Source of the DNA: Planctomycetota bacterium
GTDB taxonomy: Bacteria > Planctomycetota > B15-G4 > SIAN01
Assembly (NCBI GenBank): GCA_028289345.1
Contig: JANQQL010000031.1
Location: forward strand, 310,001 to 374,000
Length of the DNA stretch: 64,000 bases
Direction: 5' to 3'
In this document: piece by piece, positions 51,746-61,664 of the stretch
How the letters are laid out: each line of letters starts with the position of its first letter
Numbering within the stretch: position 1 is the first letter of the stretch
The notes under the pieces: generated by a model
Database searches by the model: none
What the model saw: the letters and a program-made list of their open reading frames with translations, nothing else
Told to the model about the DNA's origin: nothing
Translations under genes and position numbers: made by a program

Positions 51746-53524
51746 TCAATCTTCGGGGGCCGCCACCCAGCCATCGATGCGCCGGTCCGCGACCCCGAAC
51801 TGCTCTCCCGTTTCGAGATCGACGGCAATGGAGTGAGCGTCGCCCAGGCGTTCCAGGACCCGAACCTGGTGACCTCGGCCTTCCAGATCCTGGCGCCAGC
51901 GGGTCGCCCTCTCCTCCAACAAGACCCGATCCGGAAACCACTGGTGATGCTGACGCCCCCACGTCATCACTCGATCCAAGGACCATCCGAACTCGACGGT
52001 CATCCACACCACTTGCAGCACCGTGTTGATGATGGTTCGGCCCCCTGGACTCCCCGTCAGGAGGACCGGTTGCTCGTCTCGCAGGACAATCGTGGGCGTC
52101 ATCGAAGAAAGCGGCCGGCGGCCGGGACGCGGCAGGTTGGGTTCGGTTCCAATCCGGCCTTGGCGGTCCGTCCACCCCGGCTTCAAGTTGAAGTCGTGAA
52201 GTTCGTTGTTCAGCAAGAACCCGGTTCCCGGAGCCACCAGCTTGGACCCGTACGACTCTTCGATCGTGTAGGTGTTGGAGACCGCGTTCCCCCATCGATC
52301 GATGATGCTGAAATGGGTCGTCTCGGTGCTTTCCTTTGGCTCGCTCAGGGGAGGTCCGAACTCTTCGCTGGCGCTGGCGGTGTCCTTCATGGAATGTCCG
52401 AGCTCCCGGATTTTCTGCGGTGCCAGGATGGCCGTCAGGTCGATGTCGGTGGCGTCGGGGTCGCCCAGAAACAGAGCTCGCTGTGAGAAGGCACGGCGTT
52501 GGGCTTCGGCGAGCCAATGCCGGGTCTGCGGGTCGTGGGGATCGCGTTGCCCGAACTGATGCGGCTCCAAGATTCCAAGAGCCACGGCCATCGTCACTCC
52601 CCCGGAAGAAGGCGGGGGCATGGAAACGATCTCGAACGGGCCGTACGAAAACGCGAAAGGCTCGCGAAAGACTGGCTGATACGCAGCGAAGTCCTCGGCT
52701 CGTAGCAAAGCGTTCGCCCGGCGCATTTCCGCATCGATCAGAGAAGCGATGGGTCCACGGTAGAAGGCCTCCACTCCTCCTTCGGCGACCCAACGCAAGG
52801 TGTTCGCCAGATCGGCCTGGCGCCAAACCTCACCTTGGGCATAGGGAGTGCCATCTTCGTGCAAGAAACAGGCGCGGGTTGCCGGATAGCGAGCGAGGTC
52901 TTCCACGTGTCGCGCAAAACTGTCGGCAAGATCTTCGTCGACCTCGATCCCTTCCTCGGCCAATCGGCGAGCAGGAAGGACCAGCCGTTCCCAAGGGAGA
53001 CGCCCGTAGCGTCCATGAGCCTCGGCCAGGCCGGCGACGGTTCCCGGCACTCCGACAACCCAATGGCCGATCGAGGCCTTGCTGCGGTCGATGTTGCCTT
53101 CCCCATCCAGGAACATGGTCGATGTCGCAAGACGCGGAGCCGTCTCACGATAGTCGAGGGTGAAACGAGTCCCATCGGACCAGCAGGCGACGAGAAATCC
53201 TCCCCCTCCCAAGTTGCCGGCGGCGGGAAAGGTGACGGCAAGCGCAAACCCCACCGCCACGGTGGCATCGATCGCGTTGCCCCCTTCCGCCAAGACCTCG
53301 GCACCGACCTGAGCCGCATAGTGATCCACACACGCCACGACTCCGGACTTCGTTCGGAGCTGACGGTCCAGGCGAATGCTCTCTCCAGCGATGCTGGAAG
53401 CCGCCAAGGTCACGACAACGAACATCGCCTTCCCCAGCGTGCGGCTTGTTCGACGCTCGTCAAGTCGCCATGACGACCGCAACCGCCCGGTGCTCACTCT
53501 TGGATGGGCGCGTGCCTCGTTCAT
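51746..53524 (-). CDS. ggt: Gamma-glutamyltransferase, exported
   Basis: Hydrolyses or transfers the gamma-glutamyl group of glutathione in the periplasm. About 592 residues from ATG 53524 (GGAG about 10 bases upstream). A shorter start at 53406 (ATG) is also plausible. It has a signal region, VDHYAAQVGAEVLAEGGNAIDA, GNLGGGGFLV, and the autoprocessing Thr in ESTETTHFSIID, which starts the small subunit. SSMTPTIVL and GSPGGRTIIN complete the active site. It is followed by the MerR-like gene on the same strand, about 150 bases away. Confidence 0.95.
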   Translation of the reverse strand: MNEARAHPRVSTGRLRSSWRLDERRTSRTLGKAMFVVVTLAASSIAGESIRLDRQLRTKSGVVACVDHYAAQVGAEVLAEGGNAIDATVAVGFALAVTFPAAGNLGGGGFLVACWSDGTRFTLDYRETAPRLATSTMFLDGEGNIDRSKASIGHWVVGVPGTVAGLAEAHGRYGRLPWERLVLPARRLAEEGIEVDEDLADSFARHVEDLARYPATRACFLHEDGTPYAQGEVWRQADLANTLRWVAEGGVEAFYRGPIASLIDAEMRRANALLRAEDFAAYQPVFREPFAFSYGPFEIVSMPPPSSGGVTMAVALGILEPHQFGQRDPHDPQTRHWLAEAQRRAFSQRALFLGDPDATDIDLTAILAPQKIRELGHSMKDTASASEEFGPPLSEPKESTETTHFSIIDRWGNAVSNTYTIEESYGSKLVAPGTGFLLNNELHDFNLKPGWTDRQGRIGTEPNLPRPGRRPLSSMTPTIVLRDEQPVLLTGSPGGRTIINTVLQVVWMTVEFGWSLDRVMTWGRQHHQWFPDRVLLEERATRWRQDLEGRGHQVRVLERLGDAHSIAVDLETGEQFGVADRRIDGWVAAPED

Positions 53525-53776
53525 TTCCGAATCTCCGAACAAACCGCGAACGCTTCGCCAATCGGCGACACTCCCGTTCTCCTGGACGGAGGCGATTCTC
53601 GTTTCGGTCGCGCCTTGGAACCAAGCGCGAATCCAGGGATTCGTCGAAGTTCCGTGGCCGAGCGATGAGACCGCGCGGTTTCGCGAACGTCGATCCGGAT
53701 CGATGAACCGACGGGCGGCGCCTTGGGTGCCGATGGGCCACGGAGCGAGGGTAGCGCTGTCGGGAAGCGGCTCGAG

Positions 53777-56101
53777 CTACTTGTTGCGCAGCGCCTTGAG
53801 ACGGTCGAGGGCGCTGTTGATGGCGCCACCGTCTTCCTTCATCGTTTCGTCCTTGATCACAATTTCGCCCGGTGCATTGGCCGGAACGCCGCCTGAGGAA
53901 GCCGACGGCGAACCTTCGGTGGGATCACTCGGCGAGGCATTGCCGGCCGCGGCCGGTGGGGAACCACCACTCTTCAATGCCTTCAGTCGCGCGGCCGCCG
54001 AGGTCAGGGCGTCTCCCCCGATCTTGGTGGTCTCGCTTCCTTTGTCGCGGGGCGGTGACTCGCCCGCAGGTGGGCCCTCTTGGGTTGGAGTCGAAACCAC
54101 TGTCCCCGTGACCTCGCCCTTTTGAATCGCTTTCAAACGCGCGATGGCGTCGTTCAAGGGCGCGGCAGCCGTGGAGGTCTTGGTCTTTTCCGTAAGCGGG
54201 GACGGTTCGTTGGACGGCGCAGGGCTCGTCGAGGAACTGTCCGGCATCACACTTTCCGTGGGCACGTTGATGGTCGGAGCCGGCTCCGACGGGACTTCTG
54301 CCGGGGGACTGGGCTCGGGAACCGGTGCTGAGGACACCACCTCGTTGGGGACTGCTCCCGGAGCCGGCATCGAAGGAGTCGCCACCAGGTCGGCTTTCTG
54401 CGTGGCCTCTTCCGGCTCCCCCGGATTCGTGGGAATCTGCTCCGCCGCGGCCCAACTGGGTGGCCCTTCGGGATCGCTCGCAGGAGTCGCTTCCGGGACC
54501 ACAAAACGGTTGTCCGCGGGTACCGACAGGGACATCTGGTCTGCACTGGTGGAAACCCCGGGCCCGTTCGCGGTGCCGCCCTCCACCGTGGCCTCCGAAT
54601 CGCTCTCCAAGCGAGAGGCGACCAGGGATTCCAAAGTCGAGGAGACCAAACCGAAGTCGGCGCTGTCGTCCAGGCCGCTGATGAGATCCTGGACGGCAAC
54701 TTCGCCCGGTTCCTCCTCGGCCTTGGCGTCGGGCACCGCCGGGTTGAGTGCAGATGCCGACAGCTCGACCTCGGGAGCCGCCTTTTCCGGCTCAGAGCTT
54801 TGGAACTCGAAGCGCACGGGATAGCTCGAAAAGCCAGAGAGCTTGGTCACATCCTCGGGCAAAAGCTGCAACTGAGAGCTGCACAGAACCTGACACTCCA
54901 TGAGGCTGGGCGTGGGAGCCGTTGCCTTGCCGTGCTGCATGACGGGAACCAGGAGCGGCCGTTGACCCGACGGCGGCGAAGCATCCAGCGGTTGCACGGT
55001 GTCGCCCTGAAACTGCCCGCTCGCGCGGAGCCGATAAACGGCTTTCGCGCCCGGGTACACCATTCGACCGGGTGCTTGACAGCCGACAGCAATGGATTGC
55101 CCCGCCTCTTCCCGTTCCACCAGGTTGTACTCGGTCGCCAGCGTCGGCTCGTCCCCCACCACCGCAATTTGCCGTCCGACCCCAAATCCATCGATCGGAG
55201 CGTCGTTTTCCAGCAAGTTGTCGATGAAGTCTTCTTCCAGATCCCCGGCCACGTAGATGCGCGTGTCGTTCCAGCCGTTCTCATCCAACTGCTGACGCAC
55301 TCGTTGGGTCGCGGTCAGCAGGTCTCCGTTGCCGACCTGGACTGCGGTCACGGGCACTCCTGTTTCCAGCAAAGTCGAAAGCCCACCATCCGCGGCGCTG
55401 TCATCCAGGACAAAGGTGATGCCTTTGGCCATGGCTTTGACCCGCTTCTTGCGCTGCTTCACATCTCCCCCGGACATCATGCTCCAGGGCATCATGGCGA
55501 ACGGGGGAATTCCAAAGCGGTGGGATGCATCTGCATTGGTAGAGCCCAACGCCCCGCCAATCACGGCCGAACGCGAAACGACCTGGGCGGCTCCTTGGTG
55601 AGAGGAAGTCCGCCAACCCATTTCGAACACGGGTTTGCCACGAGCGGCATGGACCAGGCGCGAAACCTTGGTGGCAATGGCTGTCTGCCCGGTGATCGCC
55701 GACAAAACTCCGGACCCCACCAAGACGGCTTGGGGAGCCGAAGCGCGCAAGCGAAGCAGAGGCTCTCCGGCGAACACGACGGTCCCCTCGGGCACCGCGT
55801 GTACATCTCCCTGGAAGGTGACTTGGGACAACCAATCGTACACATGATCCGGGAAACACCCTCCCGGGGCCGCCGCGCGCAGAATGTCGATCTCTTCGTC
55901 GGTCACTCGAAACGTACGAAGGTACTCCAAGGTCTGATAGAGACCACTGGCGACCAGGTACGAGCGTCGCGACGGCAGCTTGCGCACGGACAACTCGTAC
56001 GTGGCCATCCCGGTATCCCCCATGGCCAGCAAGTGGGCAGCGGAGAAAAGTTCCTGAATGCCCAGGGGGAACGCATTGTTCTCGTGCTCGGAAGAGTGCA
56101 C
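53777..56101 (-). CDS. pncB: Nicotinate phosphoribosyltransferase fused to a long Pro/Ser-rich tail with RLKA repeats
   Basis: 774 residues. A GTG at 56101 with GGGAG about 7 bases upstream is favoured over a TTG at 56116 that lacks a site. Residues about 1-440 fit PncB: TYELSVRKLPSRRSYLVA, EGTVVFAGEPLLR, FEMGWRTSSHQGA, GGALGSTNADASHRFGI and a DDSAADGG region. It makes NaMN from nicotinate in NAD salvage. The C-terminal about 330 residues are Pro/Ser/Glu/Ala-rich and probably disordered, with three short repeats: AIARLKAIQKG, AAARLKALKSG and ALDRLKALRNK, the last at the very end. Such a tail is not usual in PncB. It lies about 90 bases downstream of ybeY. Confidence 0.9.
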   Translation of the reverse strand: MHSSEHENNAFPLGIQELFSAAHLLAMGDTGMATYELSVRKLPSRRSYLVASGLYQTLEYLRTFRVTDEEIDILRAAAPGGCFPDHVYDWLSQVTFQGDVHAVPEGTVVFAGEPLLRLRASAPQAVLVGSGVLSAITGQTAIATKVSRLVHAARGKPVFEMGWRTSSHQGAAQVVSRSAVIGGALGSTNADASHRFGIPPFAMMPWSMMSGGDVKQRKKRVKAMAKGITFVLDDSAADGGLSTLLETGVPVTAVQVGNGDLLTATQRVRQQLDENGWNDTRIYVAGDLEEDFIDNLLENDAPIDGFGVGRQIAVVGDEPTLATEYNLVEREEAGQSIAVGCQAPGRMVYPGAKAVYRLRASGQFQGDTVQPLDASPPSGQRPLLVPVMQHGKATAPTPSLMECQVLCSSQLQLLPEDVTKLSGFSSYPVRFEFQSSEPEKAAPEVELSASALNPAVPDAKAEEEPGEVAVQDLISGLDDSADFGLVSSTLESLVASRLESDSEATVEGGTANGPGVSTSADQMSLSVPADNRFVVPEATPASDPEGPPSWAAAEQIPTNPGEPEEATQKADLVATPSMPAPGAVPNEVVSSAPVPEPSPPAEVPSEPAPTINVPTESVMPDSSSTSPAPSNEPSPLTEKTKTSTAAAPLNDAIARLKAIQKGEVTGTVVSTPTQEGPPAGESPPRDKGSETTKIGGDALTSAAARLKALKSGGSPPAAAGNASPSDPTEGSPSASSGGVPANAPGEIVIKDETMKEDGGAINSALDRLKALRNK

Positions 56102-56191
56102 CGCGAAGACTCCCAATCAACGGCGGGAAATGGGTCCATCCGTGTTGATCGGATTCCGCAGGAGGAGGAGAGAAGGGTTTCCTCGGACAGA

Positions 56192-56653
56192 TCAGCCCCG
56201 TCCGGAAAAGAGATCTCGATCGATGCCGGCGGCCGCCAGGCACTGGCGCTCCGCACGTCGCATGATGCGACGATTCTTCTCGTCGTGGTCGTCGAACCCC
56301 AGCAGATGCAACACCCCGTGAACGAGATAGAGGGTCAGCTCGTCGCTGGCGGAGTGGCCGAGTTCGCTAGCCAATCGCCGAGCCGTCTGGGCCGACGCCA
56401 CGATCTCGCCAAACAACTCGCCGCGTCGGACCGGCCGCTCTTGCATCGGAAAGCTGATGACGTCCGTGACGCTGTCCTTGCCTAAGAACTCCCGGTGCAG
56501 ACGCCGGATCTCCCGGTCATCGACCACCACCAGGGACACGGGGAGCAGTTTGCGGCGACGCAAGCGAAAGGCCTGCTCGACCGCGGCCAACACTTTTTTT
56601 CGCGGCACGCGCAGAAGGCTCTGATGGCTTTGGAAGCGAACCGGAGCAGTCAC
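56192..56653 (-). CDS. ybeY: YbeY endoribonuclease / 16S rRNA maturation factor
   Basis: 153 residues from a GTG at 56653 overlapping the stop of the HD-domain gene (GTGA). The metal motif HGVLHLLGFDDHDEKN (His112, His116, His123) defines the family, with one extra Asp before the last His compared with E. coli. VVDDREIRRLHREFL and TDVISFPM are also typical. It acts in late 16S rRNA 3'-end processing and ribosome quality control. The gene order phoH-pgpH-ybeY is conserved in many phyla. Confidence 0.96.
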   Translation of the reverse strand: MTAPVRFQSHQSLLRVPRKKVLAAVEQAFRLRRRKLLPVSLVVVDDREIRRLHREFLGKDSVTDVISFPMQERPVRRGELFGEIVASAQTARRLASELGHSASDELTLYLVHGVLHLLGFDDHDEKNRRIMRRAERQCLAAAGIDRDLFSGRG

Positions 56654-58233
56654 GACGACTTGCTGTCGGCCTTAGCAGGGGGCTCGCTGGCACGTTCTTC
56701 TTGAGGCAGGCGCCCGGCTTCCAATTCGGGCAAGAAGTCGCTCTCGGCCAAGGGCACGTTGAGCTTCCCTTTCGGGTCCTTCGGGTACTGGGGTCGGCGG
56801 TGGTAGATGCCCAACAGCACCCCCAACAAGGCTTCCTGAATGCGGGTCAGTTCCCGCATGGTCAGTCCACAGTCGTCGAGCTGCCGGTCCTTCATCTTCA
56901 TGTCGACGATGTCTTGGATCAACCGTTCCAGATTTCCCGGCGTGGGATCCTTCAGCGTCCGCGACGCCGCTTCCACCGAATCCGCGATCATGCTGATGGC
57001 GGTCTCCTTGGTCTGGGGTCGCGGGCCAGCGTAACGGTAGGATTCCTTGGAGATTTCCTCATCCGGGCGCAACCTCACTGCCAGCCGATAGAAGTACTCG
57101 ACAGCGGTGGTGCCGTGATGTTCTTCGATGAACGCTTTGATCGGGCCGGGGATTCCGTAGTGCTCCGCGAGTTCGACGCCATCCTTGGGATGGGCCGTGA
57201 TGATGAGCTTGCTCATCTCGGGACTCAATTCCGCGTGCCGGGCCTTGGCGTCCACGGAGTTTTCCGAGAAATACTCGGGCTTGTTCATCTTTCCGATGTC
57301 GTGGAAGTAGGCACCCACGCGACACAAGAGTCCATTGGCGTCGATGGCTTCCGCGGCCGCTTCTGCCAAGGTCCCCACCAAAAATGAGTGATGATGGGTG
57401 CCCGGCGCCTCGACCTGCAACCGCTGCAGCGCCGGTTGCTCGTTCTGGTTCGAGTACTCGAGCAGAGTGATGTCCGACAACCGATTCAGGATCCGTTCCA
57501 TCAGGGGGAGCAGACCGATCGTGAGGAACCCGCTGAGAATGCCTACGCCGACGGCGATCGTGAGCCGCTGCAACAACGCGGGGCCGTGCAAATGTTCAGC
57601 CCGGAACAAAGCGATCGAAGCCAAGACCAGAGCCTGAGTCACCCCGACCAATACGCCGATCATCAGCAGGCGCGACGGGCGGCGCACCCGGAAGGAGTAG
57701 AGCGCCCCGGTGACCGCTCCCGCAAACAAGGTCAGCAGCACCGTGAACAAGTCGTCGGTTCCCCACAACACCAGCGACACCATCGCCAACAAGAACAGGG
57801 AAACTTCGATGGCAAATCGAGGCGAGAGCAGGATGGCCAGCACCATGGACACGAAGGGCACCGGAATGACCAGAGGCGATAGCTGACCGGAGTCCCTGGA
57901 AAAGCGGGCGACCAACAACACCAAGATCCCGATGGCCAAAATGCTGACCAGGCGACGAACTTCTTGCACGACCTTCTCTTGGAACTTCAGGAAGTAGCGT
58001 CCGGTGAGGAACACCAGCCCAAAGACGAGCACGCACAACCCCACCAAGCGCGGGGCGGGTTGTCCTGCTTCGGAGATCAGCACCACGGAACCGATGGCAA
58101 ACAGCATCATGGCCAACAGCCGCTCGTACGGATCCGGAGAGTGCACCGCGGAGCGATCGGACTTTCGGATCGGACGAATGATGTCCGCCGAGAGTCGCTT
58201 GGGCTTCTTTCGATGGAAGAGTGAGACTCCCAT
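56650..58233 (-). CDS. PgpH-type 7TM-HD phosphohydrolase (c-di-AMP phosphodiesterase family)
   Basis: 527 residues from ATG 58233. Membrane helices span about 37-250. The HD domain carries THHHSFLVG, GAYFHDIGKMNKPEYF, ITAHPKDGVELA and EEHHGTTAVEYFY, the PgpH/YqfF HD pattern. The large extracellular 7TMR-HDED domain of the Gram-positive proteins is absent here. The C-terminus is short and charged. If activity is conserved it hydrolyses c-di-AMP, but no diadenylate cyclase is seen in the window. It lies three bases downstream of phoH. Confidence 0.92.
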   Translation of the reverse strand: MGVSLFHRKKPKRLSADIIRPIRKSDRSAVHSPDPYERLLAMMLFAIGSVVLISEAGQPAPRLVGLCVLVFGLVFLTGRYFLKFQEKVVQEVRRLVSILAIGILVLLVARFSRDSGQLSPLVIPVPFVSMVLAILLSPRFAIEVSLFLLAMVSLVLWGTDDLFTVLLTLFAGAVTGALYSFRVRRPSRLLMIGVLVGVTQALVLASIALFRAEHLHGPALLQRLTIAVGVGILSGFLTIGLLPLMERILNRLSDITLLEYSNQNEQPALQRLQVEAPGTHHHSFLVGTLAEAAAEAIDANGLLCRVGAYFHDIGKMNKPEYFSENSVDAKARHAELSPEMSKLIITAHPKDGVELAEHYGIPGPIKAFIEEHHGTTAVEYFYRLAVRLRPDEEISKESYRYAGPRPQTKETAISMIADSVEAASRTLKDPTPGNLERLIQDIVDMKMKDRQLDDCGLTMRELTRIQEALLGVLLGIYHRRPQYPKDPKGKLNVPLAESDFLPELEAGRLPQEERASEPPAKADSKSS

Positions 58234-58236
58234 GCG

Positions 58237-59166
58237 CTACTCCGCGGCCTTCTCGCGGCGCTCGTAGGCTTCCACGATGCGCTGCACCAGCGGGTGGCGG
58301 ACGATGTCTGACCGCTCCAGTCGTGTCACCGCAATGCCGGGAACCCCTTCCAAGAGTTCCATGGCGTCCACGAGTCCGCTTCGATCCCCCGCCGGCAAAT
58401 CGACCTGGGTCACGTCGCCGGTCACCACAACCTGAGAATCGCGTCCCATTCTGGTCAAGAACATCTTCATCTGCCCAGGAGTCGTGTTCTGTGCTTCGTC
58501 GAGGATGATGAACGCCTTGTCGAGAGTTCGTCCCCGCATGTAAGCCAGGGGGGCCACTTCGATCACGTCGTTGTCGATGTAGCGACTCACCTGGTTCATA
58601 TCGAGGAGATTGAAGAGCGCATCATACAGGGGGCGCAAGTATGGGTTGATCTTGGCCTGGAAATCGCCAGGGAGAAACCCCAGGTGCTCGCCCGCTTCCA
58701 CGGCAGGCCGACACAGAACGATCTTGCGGCAGTTCCCTTCCAGGAGCCGCGCCACGGCCACCGCCGCGGCGAGGAACGTCTTGCCCGTCCCGGCCGGTCC
58801 CACCGCGAACGAGATGTCATGGTTGCTGAGGTTTTCCAGGTATTGGTCCTGGCCCCGGGTCCGGCCGGTGATGCCTCGCGGCAGCTTGGCCGCGCGCACC
58901 TTCTTCTTGCCGCCGCGGGGCTCTTCGAGGATCCGACGGAAAGCCTCCTCGCTCAACGACCCGTCCCGTTGACACACGTGGATCGCCCGCTGCAACACGG
59001 CCGCCGCACGCTTCACCTCCGGCTCGTCCCCCACCACCTTGATGCCGCCGTCCCGAGCCAGGACGTCCACCCCGAACTCCCGCTGAAGCGACTTCGCGTG
59101 ACGATCCGAGGCACCGAACAACTCCCGCATCAGGTCGGTGTCTTCAACTGGGATTTGCTGTTCCAT
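58237..59166 (-). CDS. phoH: PhoH-like ATPase
   Basis: 309 residues, ATG 59166. An N-terminal KH-like segment (about 20-70, DVLARDGGIKVVGDE) precedes the PhoH ATPase with Walker A GPAGTGKTF, CRPAVEAGEHLGFLPGDF, ILDEAQNTTPGQMKMFLTR and GDVTQVDLP. It is cytosolic and linked to RNA and ribosome metabolism. It is the first gene of the phoH-pgpH-ybeY unit and lies about 65 bases after cdsA. Confidence 0.96.
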   Translation of the reverse strand: MEQQIPVEDTDLMRELFGASDRHAKSLQREFGVDVLARDGGIKVVGDEPEVKRAAAVLQRAIHVCQRDGSLSEEAFRRILEEPRGGKKKVRAAKLPRGITGRTRGQDQYLENLSNHDISFAVGPAGTGKTFLAAAVAVARLLEGNCRKIVLCRPAVEAGEHLGFLPGDFQAKINPYLRPLYDALFNLLDMNQVSRYIDNDVIEVAPLAYMRGRTLDKAFIILDEAQNTTPGQMKMFLTRMGRDSQVVVTGDVTQVDLPAGDRSGLVDAMELLEGVPGIAVTRLERSDIVRHPLVQRIVEAYERREKAAE

Positions 59167-59232
59167 CCGCTCTCCGGCCCACTCCGGCCTCGAAACCTCG
59201 AGATGATACCAGGCGTGTTTCGATGAGAACCG

Positions 59233-60027
59233 TCAACCCTCGAGCAGTGCCAGGGCACACGCGGCCACCGGACCTGCCAAGATCAAAGAGTCGACCATGT
59301 CCAGGGCGCCCCCGAACTCCGGCAACAGTTGCCCGGAGTCCTTGACCCCCGCCGCTCGCTTCAAGACTGACTCCAAAAGATCTCCCAGCTGGGAAGCCAC
59401 GTTGAGCAGTACGGCGACCAAGAGGAGTTCCCCCGCACTCCACCGACCCTCGCCGCAGGCGCGAATCAACACCAGCCCGATGACCAGCGAAAACACCAGC
59501 CCACCGATCGCCCCCTCGACCGTCTTGTTCGGCGAGACCCGGGGACAAAGCGAGCGTCGCCCCAGGAATCGACCGACCAGATAGCCGCCGATGTCGGCCC
59601 CCTTGACGGTCAGAATCGTTGCGCCGAGCACCACCGTGCCATACCGCGCCAGCACGTCCAGCCAGCCGGACATCAAGGTCGCCGCGAGAATGACGACCGC
59701 CGAGCCCGCCAACGATCGTGCGCCCGCCGCCAGGTCTTCTTCGTTCAACAGTAGCCCGGCCAACAAAAGCGGCGTGCCCGCAGCGACGAACCGCGGCAAC
59801 CAGGCGAGGACGTCGGGCCGCACTCCCGCCAACACCGCTCCGACCAGGACGACGGAGCCGATTCCGAAAGTCACGGCGTGAGAAACCGGCAGGTTGGCCA
59901 GGCGAAGGATTGCGGCCAGTTCCACCAGAGCAGCCACCGTGAGGACCGAGAACACGATCGCACCGCCCCACGGGTACCAGTCAGATTGCGCGAGTCGATG
60001 GTCCAACCAGGCGATGCCCCCGATCAT
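59233..60027 (-). CDS. cdsA: Phosphatidate cytidylyltransferase
   Basis: Makes CDP-diacylglycerol for phospholipid synthesis. 264 residues from ATG 60027. The frame stays open upstream with a strong GGGGAGGGAGGG at about 60085-60096, so a nonstandard CTG start some 21 codons earlier is possible and would restore the usual N-terminal helix. The protein is polytopic and carries KGADIGGYLVGRFLGR, CPRVSPNKTVEGAIGGL and the family C-terminal signature QLGDLLESVLKRAAGVKDSG with FGGALDMVDSLILAGP. It sits between purA and phoH. Confidence 0.94.
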   Translation of the reverse strand: MIGGIAWLDHRLAQSDWYPWGGAIVFSVLTVAALVELAAILRLANLPVSHAVTFGIGSVVLVGAVLAGVRPDVLAWLPRFVAAGTPLLLAGLLLNEEDLAAGARSLAGSAVVILAATLMSGWLDVLARYGTVVLGATILTVKGADIGGYLVGRFLGRRSLCPRVSPNKTVEGAIGGLVFSLVIGLVLIRACGEGRWSAGELLLVAVLLNVASQLGDLLESVLKRAAGVKDSGQLLPEFGGALDMVDSLILAGPVAACALALLEG

Positions 60028-60108
60028 GGCGATCAGGAGCGATCCGAACCCCAGCCGACGAACAACCTTGGGATCCAGCGTTGCCAGTTCCCTCCCTCCC
60101 CTCTGCGA

Positions 60109-61380
60109 TCAGCGAAAGATCGTCTGGTCCCGCGCGGGTCCGACCGAGACGATCGCAATCTTGACGCGCAGGAAGTCTTCCAGGAAGTGGACGTAGTTCC
60201 GAGCTGCGTCGGGCAGATCTTGGAAGCGGCGCACGTTGTCGATCTCTTCCCCCCAGCCGGGAAGGGTCTCGAATTGAGGAGTGGCGTCGGCCACGGAGGG
60301 AAAGCCCACGGGAAAGCGATCGGTGCGCTTGCCATCGATCTCGTAGGCCGTGCAGACTTTGACCTCGGACAAACCCGACATGGTGTCCAACTTCATCAAG
60401 GTCAGCGAATCGACTCCGTTGATCTGAACGGCAAAGCGTGCCGCAACGGCGTCGAACCAGCCGCAGCGTCGCGGGCGACCGGTCGTGGTTCCGAATTCAT
60501 GCCCCTTGGTGGCCAAGTGCTCGGCGGCCTTTCCCGAGATTTCTGTGGGAAAGGGCCCTTCTCCCACTCGAGTGCAATAAGCCTTGGCGACGCCAAACAC
60601 TTCTCCGACCCGTTTTGGGGGAAGACCGGTTCCACTGGCGATGCCGAGCACGGAAGCGTTGGACGATGTCACGAAGGGGTAGGTACCAAAGTCCAAGTCG
60701 AGCAGAATCCCTTGGGCCCCCTCGATGAACACGTAGCGGCCCGCGTCCAACGCATCCATCATCAGGTGATACGTATCCGTGACGTAAGGGCGAAGTTGAC
60801 GAGCGTACTCGGAGTACTCCGAATAGATCTCCTCGAAGGACAGCGGCTCACTGTCGTACAGCGCTTGCAAAGCCCGGTTCTTCTCCCGGACGTTGGCTTC
60901 CAATCTCTCGTGAAATGCCTCGTGATAGAGGTCGCCGACACGAATGCCGGTTCGCGCTGCCTTGTCCGAGTAGGCCGGTCCAATTCCACGCCCGGTGGTT
61001 CCTAACCGAAGCCCGCCCTTGACTCCTTCCGAGGCCGTGTCCAGCGCCTTGTGATAGGGGAACACCACATGGGCCGCCGCGGACAGCCGGAGTCGATCGC
61101 TCAGGTCGATGCCGCGATCCGCGAACGCCTTCACCTCGCGGAGAAGCTGGGCCGGGTCAATCACCATTCCCGAGGCCAAGACGTTGACCTTGTCCTCGTG
61201 GAGGACTCCGGAGGGGAGCAAGTGGAAGACGAACTTCTCGGAACCGACGACGACCGTGTGCCCGGCGTTGGCGCCGCCCTGGTAGCGAACCACCAGGTCC
61301 GCCCGGGCCGCCATCAGGTCCAAGACCTTGCCCTTGCCCTCGTCTCCCCACTGGGTTCCGATAACGCTCAATACTGGCAT
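60109..61380 (-). CDS. purA: Adenylosuccinate synthetase
   Basis: Converts IMP and aspartate to adenylosuccinate in AMP synthesis. 423 residues, ATG 61380. The GTP loop QWGDEGKGKVLD, GGANAGHTVV, TGRGIGPAYSDKAARTGIR, EGAQGILLDLDFGTYPFVTSSN and the GTTTGRPRRCGWFD region are all intact, and the length is typical. The roughly 730-base upstream region with inverted repeats may hold its promoter. Confidence 0.97.
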   Translation of the reverse strand: MPVLSVIGTQWGDEGKGKVLDLMAARADLVVRYQGGANAGHTVVVGSEKFVFHLLPSGVLHEDKVNVLASGMVIDPAQLLREVKAFADRGIDLSDRLRLSAAAHVVFPYHKALDTASEGVKGGLRLGTTGRGIGPAYSDKAARTGIRVGDLYHEAFHERLEANVREKNRALQALYDSEPLSFEEIYSEYSEYARQLRPYVTDTYHLMMDALDAGRYVFIEGAQGILLDLDFGTYPFVTSSNASVLGIASGTGLPPKRVGEVFGVAKAYCTRVGEGPFPTEISGKAAEHLATKGHEFGTTTGRPRRCGWFDAVAARFAVQINGVDSLTLMKLDTMSGLSEVKVCTAYEIDGKRTDRFPVGFPSVADATPQFETLPGWGEEIDNVRRFQDLPDAARNYVHFLEDFLRVKIAIVSVGPARDQTIFR

Positions 61381-61547
61381 TTCGAATGGATCCCCCGCGC
61401 TCCAACCCGCCTTGAAACCGGGCAGCTTGCCAGACTCCCGGGGCGAGGGGAATCACCCTTTCGAAACAAGCGTGCCTTTTTCGCACACAGGCTTTTCGAT
61501 CGAAATCCGCACTATCAATCGCCGACCCCGCCGCCCAGCCTAAGTCA

Positions 61548-61572
61548 GGGCAAATCTGTTCTGATTTCGCCC
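61548..61572. promoter_or_regulatory. Inverted repeat upstream of purA
   Basis: GGGC-AAATC (61548-61556) pairs with GATTT-C-GCCC (61563-61572) around a 6-base loop, with a single bulged C. It is about 170 bases upstream of the purA ATG. It may be an RNA hairpin in the leader or an operator. No known riboswitch pattern was matched. Confidence 0.3.
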
Positions 61573-61664
61573 ATGCTAAGGGCCCCAAACTCCCCCCCTG
61601 GCGACGCTTCCGAACGCCTGAATGAGCCAATTTCGCCCACTAATAGATTTATCTCAGAGAAACG

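Noticed and set aside
54800-56485. A 561-codon plus-strand open frame
   Set aside because: It overlaps pncB and ybeY in antisense. Its translation resembles no family, while pncB motifs are explicit on the other strand.
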